A stretch of 50,000 nucleotides of DNA from Neocallimastix lanati (nom. inval.) (GCA_016946835.1 JACVTC010000011.1:290001-340000); one strand, 5' to 3'. Counted from the stretch's first letter, positions 21,060 to 38,742 are shown. Translations and numbers: made by a program. Notes: generated from the letters alone by a model not told the origin.

Positions 21060-21700
21060 ATGATTATTTTAGAGAAAATTGGTAAATGGTGTATTTTCAA
21101 CAGATTGTATAATTGAAAAGTTCATCAACACTACCAATTCCATTGCTAAGAATTTATCGATTACATCTTCAACAGAAATCAGAAAAGTGATGTTTAGAAT
21201 GTCCCGCAAAATTTTATTGATTTCAAAAGATAAAACATTTAAAATATAAACAAATTAAGCATTAAAAATCTACAAATGATTCCAATGAATTTGCTAAAAT
21301 TGTTGAGGGGGAAGTTTCAATATTTCTTAATAATAGTAACCCTACCGTTTATCAATCAAGTCAAGAGTTATCTAAAACGAATTGCTATACCTACTTAAGG
21401 TGTACCATTTTCAAATTATTTAGAACTGAAACCGATCATACAGAGAATGAATAATAAAGTTAGAAAATCACTTTATTCCATTAAAGGGTTTCTTAAGAAT
21501 CCTCATATTCCTATCCCGTATAAACGAATGTTATTTTATGCTATTGTAATTGGTCAAATTTTGTATTATAATGCACCTCTACTTGGGTCTAACAAAGAAA
21601 GAATGAAAAGTACACAAACACTAATAATAAATATAGGATTATACTGGATTGAAAGATTTTCTAATGAGAATAGCTTTACATCCCATTAAACAAAAAATCT
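21060..21700 (+). mobile_element. Non-LTR (LINE-like) retrotransposon relic, RT C-terminal region
   Basis: Base composition is visibly less AT-rich than in the flanks. A frame from about 21311 reads PTVYQSSQELSKTNCYTYL. A single-base shift then leads into GVPFSNYLELKPIIQRM and on through 21447-21689 (KVRKSLYSIKGFLKNPHIPIPYKRM, LYYNAPLLGSNKERMKSTQ). This combination of YLG-type motif, tether region and lipid-like IPIPYK stretch is typical of the thumb and C-terminal part of non-LTR retrotransposon reverse transcriptases. Upstream sequence (20480-21060) may be further decayed parts of the element, including KLGAYSDIPFFGG at about 20765-20805. No poly-A tail or target duplication could be fixed. 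It is a dead fragment. Confidence 0.75.
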
Positions 21701-21740
21701 TATAATCTTGGAGGTGTGGTTCGTTGCCTCTGATCTTTTT

Positions 21741-21867
21741 TCTGAATTTATTTATAAACTTTATTTTTAATATTAATTTTATTTCCCATTATTATTTAAA
21801 TATTGCTATGTTCCAATTGGACAAATAATATTTAGTTTTTTAATACTTTTGTGTTTTTTTTTTATTA

Positions 21868-21909
<42 letters not shown>

Positions 21910-22076
21910 TATGATTAATAAAAGAATAAATAAACAAAGTTTAAAGTTCATAATAATTGTGGCTGTAAAAAAAAATATATATATATTTCTATAATGGTCT
22001 CTTCTTTAAATTTATATAAACCATGATTCATAATTTATTCCTAGTGTTGAAATAAACTTCGATTCATAATAAAAAA

Positions 22077-22125
<49 letters not shown>

Positions 22126-22193
22126 AAAATTATAAAAAAAAAAAAATTATAAATTATAATTATTATTTCAAGTTTATTATAATTATCTTTATT

Positions 22194-22225
<32 letters not shown>

Positions 22226-22266
22226 TTATTTTATTTTATTTTTAATTAATTTATTACAATAAAAAG

Positions 22267-22352
<86 letters not shown>

Positions 22353-22484
22353 ATATTATAAATATTTTATTATAGTTTTTTTATTATTTGCTAATTTTAT
22401 AATTAATAATAATAATAATAAAAATCATTAAATATATACATAGATTAATTTATCTATCTATCTATCTATTTATTTATTTATCTA
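21741..22484. other. Low-complexity intergenic region
   Basis: It holds a (TA)n run at about 21873-21905, (AAAT)n at about 22078-22127, TTTTA runs near 22200-22240, a 42-base A tract at 22269-22310 followed by (TA)n to about 22341, and (CTAT)n near 22452-22468. No gene is seen. The right end abuts the stop codon of the minus-strand gene at 22485, so it includes that gene's 3' UTR. Confidence 0.7.
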
Positions 22485-28072
<5,588 letters not shown>

Positions 28073-28351
28073 GGTGTCAACCTTGAATATTTAATTATAA
28101 TAAATAATTTTTTATATAATTTTATTTAATTAAATTAAAATATAAAATTGTTCGATTCATTTTTCAAACATTTACAAAATAAATACAACTTATACATACG
28201 TATTAATTTTTCATTACTGAAATTAATACAATTACATTTTATTTAAAGGTTAGATTTATAATTTAATATATACAGAGAGATATTTCAATAATTATTTATT
28301 AATTTCATATCACATACTTTATAATCAAATTTGTAAAAAGAATTATAATTG
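28073..28351. other. 5' flank of minus-strand gene
   Basis: Less than 300 bases separate the start codon of the minus-strand gene from the first sequence assignable to the copia LTR. No distinct motif is visible. It must contain the promoter unless the LTR has taken over that role. Confidence 0.5.
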
Positions 28352-28740
28352 AAATATGTCCAAAAATTATAAAATAAATATTCACTTTTTACTAATATTT
28401 TTATTATATTTAAAGGACTTATTTTTAAAAATATATGATTTATGATTTAATATTTTTAAATTCATAAAATTACATTCAATGGAACATACATATTTTATTA
28501 TATTTTATGCATGCTTTAATAAAAAATTATACAAAAGAACCGAATGTGGTTCATTTCGCCAATTTTTATAATACAAATTTTCAATACGCCATTTATTTTT
28601 AATGGCTTGTAAAATTTTTTGTTGACGCCATAAAAATTTTAATAAAATTATATGTAAAAAAAAATAAATGTATAAATAAATAAACAAACAAATAAATAAA
28701 TAAACAAAGAATGTAATAAGTATATAAAATAAAATAAATA

Positions 28741-29330
28741 GTAGAAATATGAATATAAAGTACAGATTTAATAAAATAAAATAAAATAAATAATTGAAAT
28801 ATGAATATAAAGTACAGATTTAATACAATAAAATAAAATAAAATAAAATAAAATAAAATAAATAGTAGAACTATGAATATAAAGTACAGATTTAATAAAA
28901 TAAAATAAAATAAAATAAAATAAATAGTAGAATATAAATATAAGTACAGATTGAATAAAATAAAATAAATAGTTGAAATATAAATATAAAGTACAAATTG
29001 AATAAAATAAAATAAAATAAAATAAAATAAATAGTAAAAATATGAATATAAAGTACAGATTTAATAAAATAAAATAAAATAAAATATAATAAAATAAAAT
29101 AAATAGTAGAAATATGAATATAAAGTACAGATTTAACAAAATAAAATAAAATAAAATAAAATAAAATAAAATAAATAGTAGAATATTAAATATAAAGTAC
29201 AGATTGAATAAAATAAAATAAAATAAAATAAAATAAATAATAGAATATAAATATAAGTACAGATTGAATAAAATAAAATAAAATAAATAGTTGAAATATA
29301 AATATAAAGTACAGATTGAATAAAATAAAA
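28741..29330 (-). repeat. Minisatellite array, first arm in MULE copy 3
   Basis: Irregular units with core TATAAAGTACAGATT are separated by variable runs of TAAAA. They are the reverse complement of the 41-bp unit of copy 1 and lie in the same orientation relative to the element. Units differ by small substitutions (TTGAAATATGAAT, AGAACTATGAAT, AGAATATAAAT), which suggests an older, less homogenised array. Confidence 0.85.
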
Positions 29331-29339
29331 TAAAATAAA

Positions 29340-29580
29340 TATCTAATAATTTTTTATTAAAGAATATTACAGATCAATGTTTTAGAAATGAAATTTTTTT
29401 ACATTTTTATTGTATTCAATTGATGATGTAATTTAATATATAAAACAATATTATTGATTGTTAATAATCTCATTAAATATAAATGATTTTTTTACTTTCT
29501 AACATATATAATTAAATAAAACATTTTTAAAAATAAATCGTCTTTAATATTCTTTAATAAAAAATAATGATAAATATTTA
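29340..29580. repeat. MITE-like inverted-repeat module in MULE copy 3
   Basis: The ends read TTTTTTATTAAAGAATATTA inward from both sides, and similarity extends outward through AAATAT. It corresponds to 13312-13523 of copy 1. Here it separates two minisatellite arrays of opposite orientation, so 28741-30520 is one large imperfect palindrome with this module at the centre. Confidence 0.65.
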
Positions 29581-29595
29581 TTTTATTTTATATAT

Positions 29596-30520
29596 TAGTA
29601 CTTTTATATTATTATATTCAATATTTATTTTATTTTATTTTATTACTTGTACTTTTATATTATTACATTCAATATTTATTTAATTTTATTTTATTTTATT
29701 TTATTCAATCTGTACTTTATATTTAATATTCTACTATTTATTTTATTTTATTTTATTTTATTTTATTTTATTTTATTTTATTTTATTTTATTTTATTTTA
29801 TTTTATTTTATTTTATTTTATTTTATTTTATTTTATTTTATTTTATTTTATTTTATTTTATTTTATTTATTTTATTTTATTTTATTTTATTTTATTTTAT
29901 TTTATTTTATTTTATTTTATTTTATTTATTTTATTTTATTTTATTTTATTTTATTTTATTTTATTTTATTCAATCTGTACTTTATATTTAATATTCTACT
30001 ATTTATTTTATTTTATTTTATTTTATTTTATTTTATTTTATTTTATTTTATTTTATTTTATTCAATCTGTACTTTATATTCATATTCTACTATTTATTTT
30101 ATTTTATTTTATTCAATCTGTACTTTATATTTAATATTCTACTATTTATTTTATTTTATTTTATTTTATTTTATTTTATTTATTTTATTTTATTTTATTT
30201 TATTTTATTTTATTTATTTTATTTTATTTTATTTTATTTTATTTTATTTTATTTTATTCAATCTGTACTTTATATTTAATATTCTACTATTTATTTTATT
30301 TTATTTTATTTTATTTTATTTTATTTTATTTTATTTTATTTTATTTTATTTTATTTTATTTTATTTTATTTTATTTTATTTTATTTTATTTTATTTTATT
30401 TTATTTTATTTTATTTTATTTTATTTTATTTTATTTTATTTTATTTTATTTTATTTTATTTTATTTTATTTTATTTTATTTTATTTTATTTTATTATATT
30501 TTATTTTATTTTATTTTGTA
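29596..30520 (+). repeat. Minisatellite and (TTTTA)n array, second arm in MULE copy 3
   Basis: Units with core CAATCTGTACTTTATATT (for example at 29706, 29969, 30062, 30116 and 30258) are separated by long perfect TTTTA runs; the final run covers about 30290-30490. The orientation is opposite to the array at 28741-29330. Confidence 0.85.
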
Positions 30521-30674
30521 TACTTGTACTTACTATTACATTATTTATTTATTTATTTTTTTTTTACAAATAATTGAAAAACTAATTTTTCAAAATTAGT
30601 ATTTAGAATAATATTGGATAATTAATATAATAATTTTAATTATATAATTAAAAAATATTTATAAAAATATAGAA

Positions 30675-31720
30675 ATGGAAAAAAATCTTATTATCGATAT
30701 AAGTGAGTCTAACAAAGGAAAAAAATAAATTATTATTAATAAAAAAAATAAATTTAATTTTTCATATATAAGAAAAGATAATTCAAAAGTTTATGTACAG
30801 AAATAAATGTAAATCTTTTATTATTTTAAATGATAAGAAAGAAATCTTAAAATATGATAGTTCACATAATCATCCTGAAAAAGAATACGATGTATCTCTA
30901 TCTATAATGAAACATAAAATTAAAGATGGAATTGAAAAAAAGTTCAATTCCATGGTATAAAAATAAAACCCCTATATAATAAAATTTCTAAGGAAATGTG
31001 ATTTATATGTTCAGAAGATAATTCAATTAAATCCCAAATATCAAGAAATTTAAATAAAAACTACCATCCAATGTAACAACATTTACTGAAATTTCTAATG
31101 AATCTGAATATTATAAAACAAAGTGAGGTGAAAATTTTATGATATTCAAAAAATATTTAATAATTTTTCAATCTCCTTTTCAAGTAAAATTATTTAAGGA
31201 ATATAATGATGATATATTTGTTGATGGTACATTTTTTATTGCCCCTAAATTTAGTTATCAAATATTTATTACAAGAACTTACGCTAAAGAATTAGATAGT
31301 TTTTACACTACTTCTTTTGCAATATTATAAAATAAAGAACAAGAAATATATAAAATATTTAAAAAATTAAAAAAAAAGCTAGTATATGTAACAATAATAT
31401 TATAATTGCAGAATCAATAGTTATTTAAATAATTTATTTCTAACAATACCATCTTATTATAAATTAAAAGATAAATTAAATGAACTTGAACATTTGCCAT
31501 ATTATGATTATCAAAGAAAAATAAGAGGAATTTAGAAAATAAAAAAAAGAGCAATAAATAAAGCTAATGAAATCAGTGTCTTAATTGAACGCTACAAAAA
31601 TATTGAAACCAAGTTAATTGATACTAAATGTGATAGAAATAATACTATTAATTTGTGGTTTGATTGTTTAACTGATTTAAATAATATAATATAAATATTA
31701 TTTTATAATAAAAAATTAAA
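30675..31720 (+). pseudogene. MULE transposase pseudogene, copy 3, internally deleted
   Basis: It begins with an ATG and NLIIDISESNKGKK and reaches a stop after about 17 codons. Later frames show NKCKSFIILNDKK, HNHPEKEYDVSLSIMKHKIKDG, then FVDGTFFIAPKFSYQIF (31139-31330). Near 31410 the sequence jumps from the position of IIIEPKN straight to the NNYLNNLF region, so the CDFE block and about 400 bases present in copies 1 and 2 are missing. The C-terminal RAINKANEISVLIERYKNIE to WFDCL follows. The second catalytic Asp is therefore lost. This is the most decayed of the three copies, although it keeps the zinc-finger Cys that reads Tyr in copies 1 and 2. Confidence 0.8.
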
Positions 31721-32157
31721 AAATGAGGAATAACCAAACGAAATAATCAGAATTCTGTCATTCAAAAATTTAATTTATAAAGCTTATTAAATTTATACAG
31801 TTTAAATAAATATTCAAATACGTCTCTATAATTATTAATTTTATCATTATAACTATTATTTTTTTAATAACATTTAAATAAAAGAATTATTATTAATAAT
31901 ATTTATATTTTTAATAACATTTATATTTTTAATAACATTTATATTTTTATATAATTTTTTTTATTAATAGCATTTAAATAAAAGAATTAAAATCATAAAA
32001 TCTAACCATTATATGATTTATTTAATTATTCACTTAATAATTAATTTAAAATTTGAAATAACAAAATAATACAATAAAATAATATTATGTAGCATAAAAT
32101 ATCTATAGCCACAAATTTATATATATCACGTGAAAATTGGCATAATGTAACCTCCCT

Positions 32158-32166
32158 GGTTCTTTT
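32158..32166. other. 9-bp spacer GGTTCTTTT between the paired MULEs
   Basis: The two elements abut with only nine bases between their right termini. The spacer is the exact reverse complement of the AAAAGAACC found at 28533-28541 and 36252-36260. CACGTG palindromes lie symmetrically on both sides (32127-32132 and 32195-32200), so about 32100-32230 is a long inverted repeat able to form a cruciform. Confidence 0.9.
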
Positions 32167-32569
32167 GGGGAGGTTGCATTACGCCAATTTTTTTCACGTG
32201 ATATATATAAATATGTGGCTATAGCTATATTACCCTACATAATATTATTTTATTTACTTCAATTTTTAAATTAATTATCAAGTGAATAATTAAATAAATC
32301 ATGTAATGGTTTAGATTTTATAATTTTAATTCAAATGTTATTAATAAAAAAATTATATAAAAATATAAATGTTATTAAAAATATAAATGTTATTAATAAT
32401 AATTATTTTATTTAAATGTTATTAAAAAAAATAATAATTATAATGATAAAACTATTAATTATTCATAGTATTTGAATATTTATTTAAACAGTATAAACTT
32501 AATAAGCTTTATAAATTAAATTTTTAAATGACAGAATTCTAAGTATTTCATTTGGTCATTCCTAATTTC

Positions 32570-33990
32570 TTAATTATTTATTATATAAAGTAATATATAT
32601 ATTATATTATTTAAATCAGCTAAACAATCAAACCACAAATTAATAATATTATTTCTATCATATTTAGCATCAATTAACTTGGCTTCAATATTTTTGTAGC
32701 GTTCAATTAAGATACTGATTTCATTAGCTTTATTTATTGCTCTTTTTTTTATTTTCAAATTCCTTTTATTTTTCTTTGATAATCATAATATGATAAATGT
32801 TCAAGTTCATTTAATTTATCTATTAATTCAAAAAAAGATGGTTTTTTTGGAAATAAATTATTTAAATAATTATTGAGTAATTCTGAGGTATTGTTTGTTA
32901 TATGTTCCATATTATTATAATAATTCCAAAATTTCATATCATAATCAATTAAATATGTTTTATAAAAATATTCTAAAAATTTTAAAAATCGACAATAATT
33001 ATTTTTAATGGATTTAATTTTAATTATAACATAAATATCAAATATGTATTCAGGATTTATAAATGGTAAATTTGAAATAGCTTTATAATAAATAAATATA
33101 TTATTATCATTTTTTACTTCATTATAGCATAATTTTTTATAATGCCAAATGCAATATTTAATATTTGTATTAAGAAATATTGTTTTTGCTGCTTTAGATA
33201 TGCCCATTTCAAAATCACAATGCAAATTTTTTGGTTCAATTATAATATTATTGTTACATGTATTAGCATTTTTTTTTTAATTTTTAAAATAATATTTTAT
33301 AAGTTTCTTGTTCTTTATTTTTTAATATTGCAAAAGAAGTATTGTAAAAACTATCTAATTCTTTAGCATAAGTTCTTGTAATAAATATTTGATAACTAAA
33401 TTTAGGGGCAATAAAAAATGTACCATCAACAAATATATCATCATTATACTCCCTAAATAATTTTGCTTGAAAAGGGGATTGAAAAATTATTAAATTAAAA
33501 TTTTTGAATATCATAAAATTTTTACCTCGCTTTGTTTTATAATATTCAGATTCACTAGGAATTTCAGAAAATGTTGTTACATTAGATGATAGTTTTTTTA
33601 ATTAAATTTCTTGATATTTGGGATTTAATTGAATTATATTCTGGACATATAAATCCCATTTCTTTAGAAATTTTATTATATAGGGGTTTTATTTTTATAC
33701 CAAAAGGAATAGAGATTTTTTCAATTCCATCTTTAATTTTATGTTTCATTATAGATAGAGATACATCGTATTCTTTTTCAGGATGATTATGTGAACTATC
33801 ATATTTTAAGATTTCATTCTTATCATTTAAAATAATAAAAGATTTATATTTATTTATTTTTTAATATTCGGTACATTTATAAACTTTGGAATTATCTTTT
33901 CTTATATATAAAAAATTAAATTTATATTTTTTATTAATAATAATTTGCTCTTTTCCTTTGTTAGACTCACTTACATCAATAATTAAAAAT
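32570..33990 (-). pseudogene. MULE transposase pseudogene, copy 2
   Basis: On the minus strand the frames give HNHPEKEYDVSLSIM, the FVDGTFFIAPKF block (33284-33514), HCDFEMGISKAAKTIF to YYDYQRKIKGI (32755-33225) and RAINKANEISILIERY to WFDCLADLNNII (32570-32758). The CAA codon after LKNKE is intact here, unlike copy 1, and the VDGTF Asp, CDFE Asp and NNTSE Glu are all retained. Frameshifts near 33595, 33280 and 32760 and a stop in the zinc-finger linker still break it, and the first codons, including the ATG, are deleted. It is the best preserved of the three transposase relics. Confidence 0.85.
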
Positions 33991-34081
33991 TATTATATTA
34001 ATTATATAATATTATTCTTAATATTAATTTTGAAAATTAGTTTTTCAATTATTTAAAAAATAAATAAAGAATGTAATAATA

Positions 34082-36010
34082 TAAGTACAAATATATAAAA
34101 TAAAATAAACAGTAGAATATTAAATATAAGTACAGATTGAATAAAATAAAATAAAATAAAATAAAAATAAATAGTCGAAATATGAATATAAAGTACAGAT
34201 TGAATAAAATAGAAGAAAATAAAATAAAATAAAATAGAAGAAAATAAAATAAAATAAATAGTAGAATATGAATATAAAGTACAGATTGAATAAAATAAAA
34301 ATAAAATAAAAATAAATAGTAGAATATGAATATAAAGTACAGATTGAATAAAATAAGATAAAATAAAACAAAATAAAATATAATAAAACAAAACAAAATG
34401 AATAGTTGAAATATAAAGTATAGATTGAATAAAATAAAATAAAATAAATAGTAGAATATGAATATAAAGTACAGATTGAATAAAATAAAATAAAATAAAA
34501 TAAATAGTAGAATATGAATATAAAGTACAGATTGAATAAAATAAAATAAAATAAAATAAAATAAAATAAAATAAAATAAAATAAAATAAAATAAAATAAA
34601 TAGTAGAATATAAATATAAAGTACAGATTGAATAAAATAAAATAAAATAAAATAAAATAAAATAAAATAAAATAAAATAAAATAAAATAAAATAAAATAA
34701 AATAAAATAAAATAAAATAAAATAAAATAAAATAAAATAAAATAAATAGTAGAATATAAATATAAAGTACAGATTGAATAAAATAAAATAAAATAAAATA
34801 AAATAAAATAAAATAAATAGTAGAATATAAATATAAAGTACAGATTGAATAAAATAAAATAAAATAAAATAAAATAAAATAAAATAAATAGTAGAATATA
34901 AATATAAAGTACAGATTGAATAAAATAAAATAAAATAAAATAAAATAAAATAAAATAAAATAAAATAAAATAAAATAAAATAAAATAAAATAAAATAAAA
35001 TAAAATAAAATAAAATAAATAGTAGAATATAAATATAAAGTACAGATTGAATAAAATAAAATAAAATAAAATAAAATAAAATAAAATAAAATAAAATAAA
35101 ATAGAAGAAAATAAAATAAAATAAATAGTAGAATATGAATATAAAGTACAGATTGAATAAAATAAAATAAAATAAAATAAATAGTAGAATATGAATATAA
35201 AGTACAGATTGAATAAAATAAAATAAAATAAAATAAATAGTAGAATATGAATATAAAGTACAGATTGAATAAAATAAAATAAAATAAAATAAAATAAAAT
35301 AAATAGTAGAATATTAAATATAAAGTACAGATTGAATAAAATAAAATAAAATAAAATAAAATAAAATAAAATAAAATAAAATAAAATAAAATAAAATAAA
35401 ATAAAATAAAATAAAATAAAATAAAATAAAATAAAATAAAATAAAATAAAATAAAATAAAATAAAATAAAATAAAATAAAATAAAATAAAATAAAATAAA
35501 ATAAAATAAAATAAAATAAAATAAAATAAAATAAAATAAAATAAAATAAAATAAAATAAAATAAAATAAAATAAAATAAAATAAAATAAAATAAAATAAA
35601 TAAAATAAAATAAAATAAAATAAAATAAATAAATAAAATAAATAGTAGAATATAAATATAAAGTACAGATTGAATAAAATAAAATAAAATAAAATAAAAT
35701 AAAATAAAATAAAATAAAATAAAATAAAATAAAATAAAATAAATAGTAGAAAATAAATATAAAGTACAGATTGAATAAAATAAAATAAAATAAAATAAAA
35801 TAAAATAAAATAAATTAAAATAAAATAAAATAAATAGTAGAATATAAATATAAAGTACAGATTGAATAAAATAAAATAAAATAAAATAAAATAAAATAAA
35901 ATAAAATAAAATAAAATAAATAGTAGAATATGAATATAAAGTACAGATTGAATAAAATAAAATAAAATAAAATAAAATAAAATAAAATAAAATAAAATAA
36001 AATAAAATAA
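34082..36010 (-). repeat. Minisatellite and (TAAAA)n array in MULE copy 2
   Basis: About twenty units with core TATAAAGTACAGATTGAAT are separated by variable perfect AAAAT runs, the longest from about 35332 to 35610. A variant unit at 34371-34440, with ACAAAACAAAATG and AGTATAGATTG, is the one shared with kinase intron 7. The poly-FYFIL-type frames here are not genes. Confidence 0.9.
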
Positions 36011-36462
36011 ATATCTATTACTTGTACTTTTATATTATTACAATCAATATTTATTTTATTTTATTTTATTTTATTTTATTTTATATACTTAAATTATTAC
36101 ATTCTTTATTTATTTATTTATACATTTATTTTTTTTACATATAATTGTATTAAAATTTTTTATAGCGTTAATAAAAAATTTTACAAGCCATTAAAAATAA
36201 ATGGCGTATTGAAAATTTATATTTTAAAAATTGGCGAAATGCGCCACATTCAAAAGAACCTTATAAAAAATTTTTAAATTATATTATTTGTATCATAAAC
36301 TACATAAACTATATATATTATTATTATATGATTTATTTATTTATTTATTTATTTATTTGTAACACACTACTTAATATTTAAAATTATAATAAAAATAAAA
36401 GTATTAATTAAAATGTTAATTAAAAATTTAAACTAAAAATACTATTTTTCTAACATTCTCCC

Positions 36463-37130
36463 ATAAACAAGGTATTGTTAAAGACTCTGTTTGCAAAATC
36501 AGTTATTTGATTTTTATTAGTATCTTTCATTAAAATATTAGTTAAATTTTTTTTCAGATTTAATATAATGGAAAATTACATCTTTTCTTTCAATATTCTC
36601 CTTGAAGTAATGATAGCTAACTCAAACATAACAAAGTTTCATACTAATAACTAAATTTTCAGCAGCAAATAAGGATGCTCTGTTGTCTCTAGTTAAGTTT
36701 ATTACAAATTTCTTTTTTAATATTTTATTAAGCATATTTTTATCCTTAAATAATTTACTACAGCTTCAAAAAGAGCAATGTATTCTGTTTGTTACCTATT
36801 GTTGCTGTTTTGACATTCAAGCGATTGGTTCTGAAGCTAAGATAAAGATATTTCTTGAGGTTGGTTTGCAATTTGATAAATTTCTTGCAAAATTAAAATC
36901 TGTATAGCAAGCTGATTTCTATGCTTTAATATGAAACATAACAATTTTTAGTTTGATTTTAATATTTGAGAATATTAGCTACCTTGTTCCCATTTGATGT
37001 TGTTGGATTTATTTTTTTTTTCTTGATACTTTGCTAAAGAAGGAAGATATATCTGATCTTGTTGATTTAGATATGTTTATTATATAGTCAACTGAGTTCT
37101 ATGAATGATTATCTCGGATATCTTTATATA
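36463..37130 (-). pseudogene. Copia pol relic: RT end and RNase H
   Basis: Read on the minus strand, the region follows the copia order: RPDISFA-like motif (TRSDIS at about 37060), NPTTSNGNKVANIL (matching the NP...HW..v.RIL block), YTDFNFARNLSNCKPTS, ASEPIA-MSKQQ, EAVVNYLRIKNMLNKIL, DNRASLFAAENLV, then YHYFKENIERKDVIFHYIK and NLTNILMK. Stops and shifts break it repeatedly, so it is non-functional. The plus-strand ORF 36683-36907 is its shadow. Confidence 0.8.
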
Positions 37131-37811
37131 AATATTTTATTTATTTATTACTAAAATACTAAAATATAGTTTTGCATACATATATATATATATTTATTTA
37201 TTTATTTAGTTGACTATTATATATATATATATTTATTTATTTAGTTGACTATTAAATTAATCAACAAAACAATAATACAAATTATAACCAATTTCTAAAT
37301 TGCCAAAAATACTTTTTTTAACCAATACTTATATAACTAAAAATACCAGAGAGTCATTGAGACTCTTAATCTGACAAAAAGTTGTAAATTAAATATATGT
37401 AAAAGGACTTATTTTTAATAATACATGATTTAATATAATTTAATAAAATTACTTTCAGTGGAACATACATATTTTATCATATTTAATACGTACTTTAATA
37501 ATAAATTTTATAAAATAGGCTTGTAAAATTTTTTTAATATCTTAGTTGTATCATAAACTAAATAAACTTTATATATTATTATATGTCCTATTTATTTATT
37601 TCACTACTTAATATTTAAAATTATAATAAAAATAAAGTATTGATTAAAACCTTTTTTAAAAATTTAAAAAATACTAATATTCTAACAAAATATATATAAA
37701 ATTTGTAATATATAAATTAAAAAAAAAAAAAAAAAAGTATAATTTTTATATTTAATTTGAAAAAATATATTTAATTCATCAATTATATTGGTAATACTAT
37801 TTTTTTTAATT

Positions 37812-37849
<38 letters not shown>

Positions 37850-38711
37850 GAAATTTCATAAAAATTATAAAAATAAATTTTATTCTATTTGCTTTAATAA
37901 TTTTAATATGTTTAAAAATTCAAATATATATTTTATATTATTACAAATTATTGCTACTAGTTACTAATCATTAAATAAAAATAATTAATTTTCAAAAATA
38001 AATCAATGTATATTAAATTAAAATATTTATTAGCTATATAAAGCGTGTAAGGTATATTTTTAATTTTAATATTTTAAGGTATAAAAATAAAAAATTAATA
38101 TAAATATTCTAAATATACAATAAAGAGATAAGATTATTTATACAATACATTAATATATTAATGAAATATAATATTGGTTTAAATTTCTTTTTTAATTATT
38201 TAAATATTTTTTTTTAAGATCTTTCAAAAAAAAATTATCAATTAATAATAAAATACTAATTTAAAAGTTTTTTATATAAAAATTGTTTATAAATATATTA
38301 AAATTCAATATTTTATTTAATAAACTTGTAATTTTAAATTAGAATATCTATATAAATTTATAATTTAAATTTATTAAAAGGAATAATTATATATCTCTTT
38401 AATAAAACTGGTATATTTAGTTTTTTTTATCAACCATAACAATAGACTATTGAATTTATAAATAGATTATCTAATTTTAAATTATAGTTTTATTTTTTTC
38501 TTCATATTTTATATATATTTTTTTAATAATTTTTATAAATATATAATAATATATAATAAAATAATATAAAATTTTTTTTCAATGTCTAATTTTAGTGTAA
38601 TATAAAAAATAAGGAGTAATAGTGATTATAATTACAATATCAAAATAATAACAATAGCAACAATAATAATAAAATAAAAATAAATTTATTCACAATTAAT
38701 CAATTAAACAA

Positions 38712-38742
<31 letters not shown>

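Larger units (their letters stand above)
28542..32157 (+). mobile_element. MULE copy 3, left arm of inverted pair
   Basis: The left terminus GAATGTGGTTCATTTCGCC starts at 28542. The right terminus, read inward, is AGGGAGGTTACATTATGCC and ends at 32157. Order from the left: hairpin block with GCCATT/AATGGC, minisatellite array (about 28741-29330), inverted-repeat module (about 29340-29580), a second array in opposite orientation (about 29596-30520), decayed transposase, right end with CACGTG. The flanking 9-mers are AAAAGAACC on the left and GGTTCTTTT on the right, so this arm alone lacks a direct target duplication. Confidence 0.85.
32167..36251 (-). mobile_element. MULE copy 2, right arm of inverted pair
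   Basis: The right terminus GGGGAGGTTGCATTACGCC starts at 32167. The left terminus, read on the minus strand, starts GAATGTGGCGCATTTCGCC at 36251. The transposase relic is close to that of copy 1 in sequence, including untranslated stretches, which suggests recent common origin. The satellite region (about 34082-36010) has the opposite orientation to that of copy 1 relative to the element, and the 210-bp inverted-repeat module is missing. The flanks are GGTTCTTTT and AAAAGAACC. Confidence 0.85.
28357..37692 (-). mobile_element. Ty1/copia LTR retrotransposon relic interrupted by a MULE pair
   Basis: Two LTR-like segments match. One is 37402-37687. The other is split into 28412-28541 and 36252-36455 by the MULE pair. 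Shared landmarks are GGACTTATTTTTAA, GGAACATACATATTTTAT, TGTATCATAAACTA and TACTTAATATTTAAAATTAT. On the minus strand each LTR begins TGTTAGA, and the left one is preceded by a polypurine tract GGGAGAA (36456-36462). Between them, about 36463-37130 on the minus strand gives broken frames of the copia RT end and RNase H: TRSDISSFFSKVS, a DFARNLS segment, EAVVNYLR, YHYFKENIERKDVIFHYIK and a TNILMK-like motif near the polypurine tract. The usual gag, integrase and most of RT are missing. AAATA at 28352-28356 and 37688-37692 is a possible 5-bp target duplication. The exact inner LTR edges are uncertain. Confidence 0.75.

Noticed and set aside
36683-36907. Plus-strand 74-residue ORF
   Set aside because: The opposite strand gives clear copia RNase H motifs, so this frame is a shadow.
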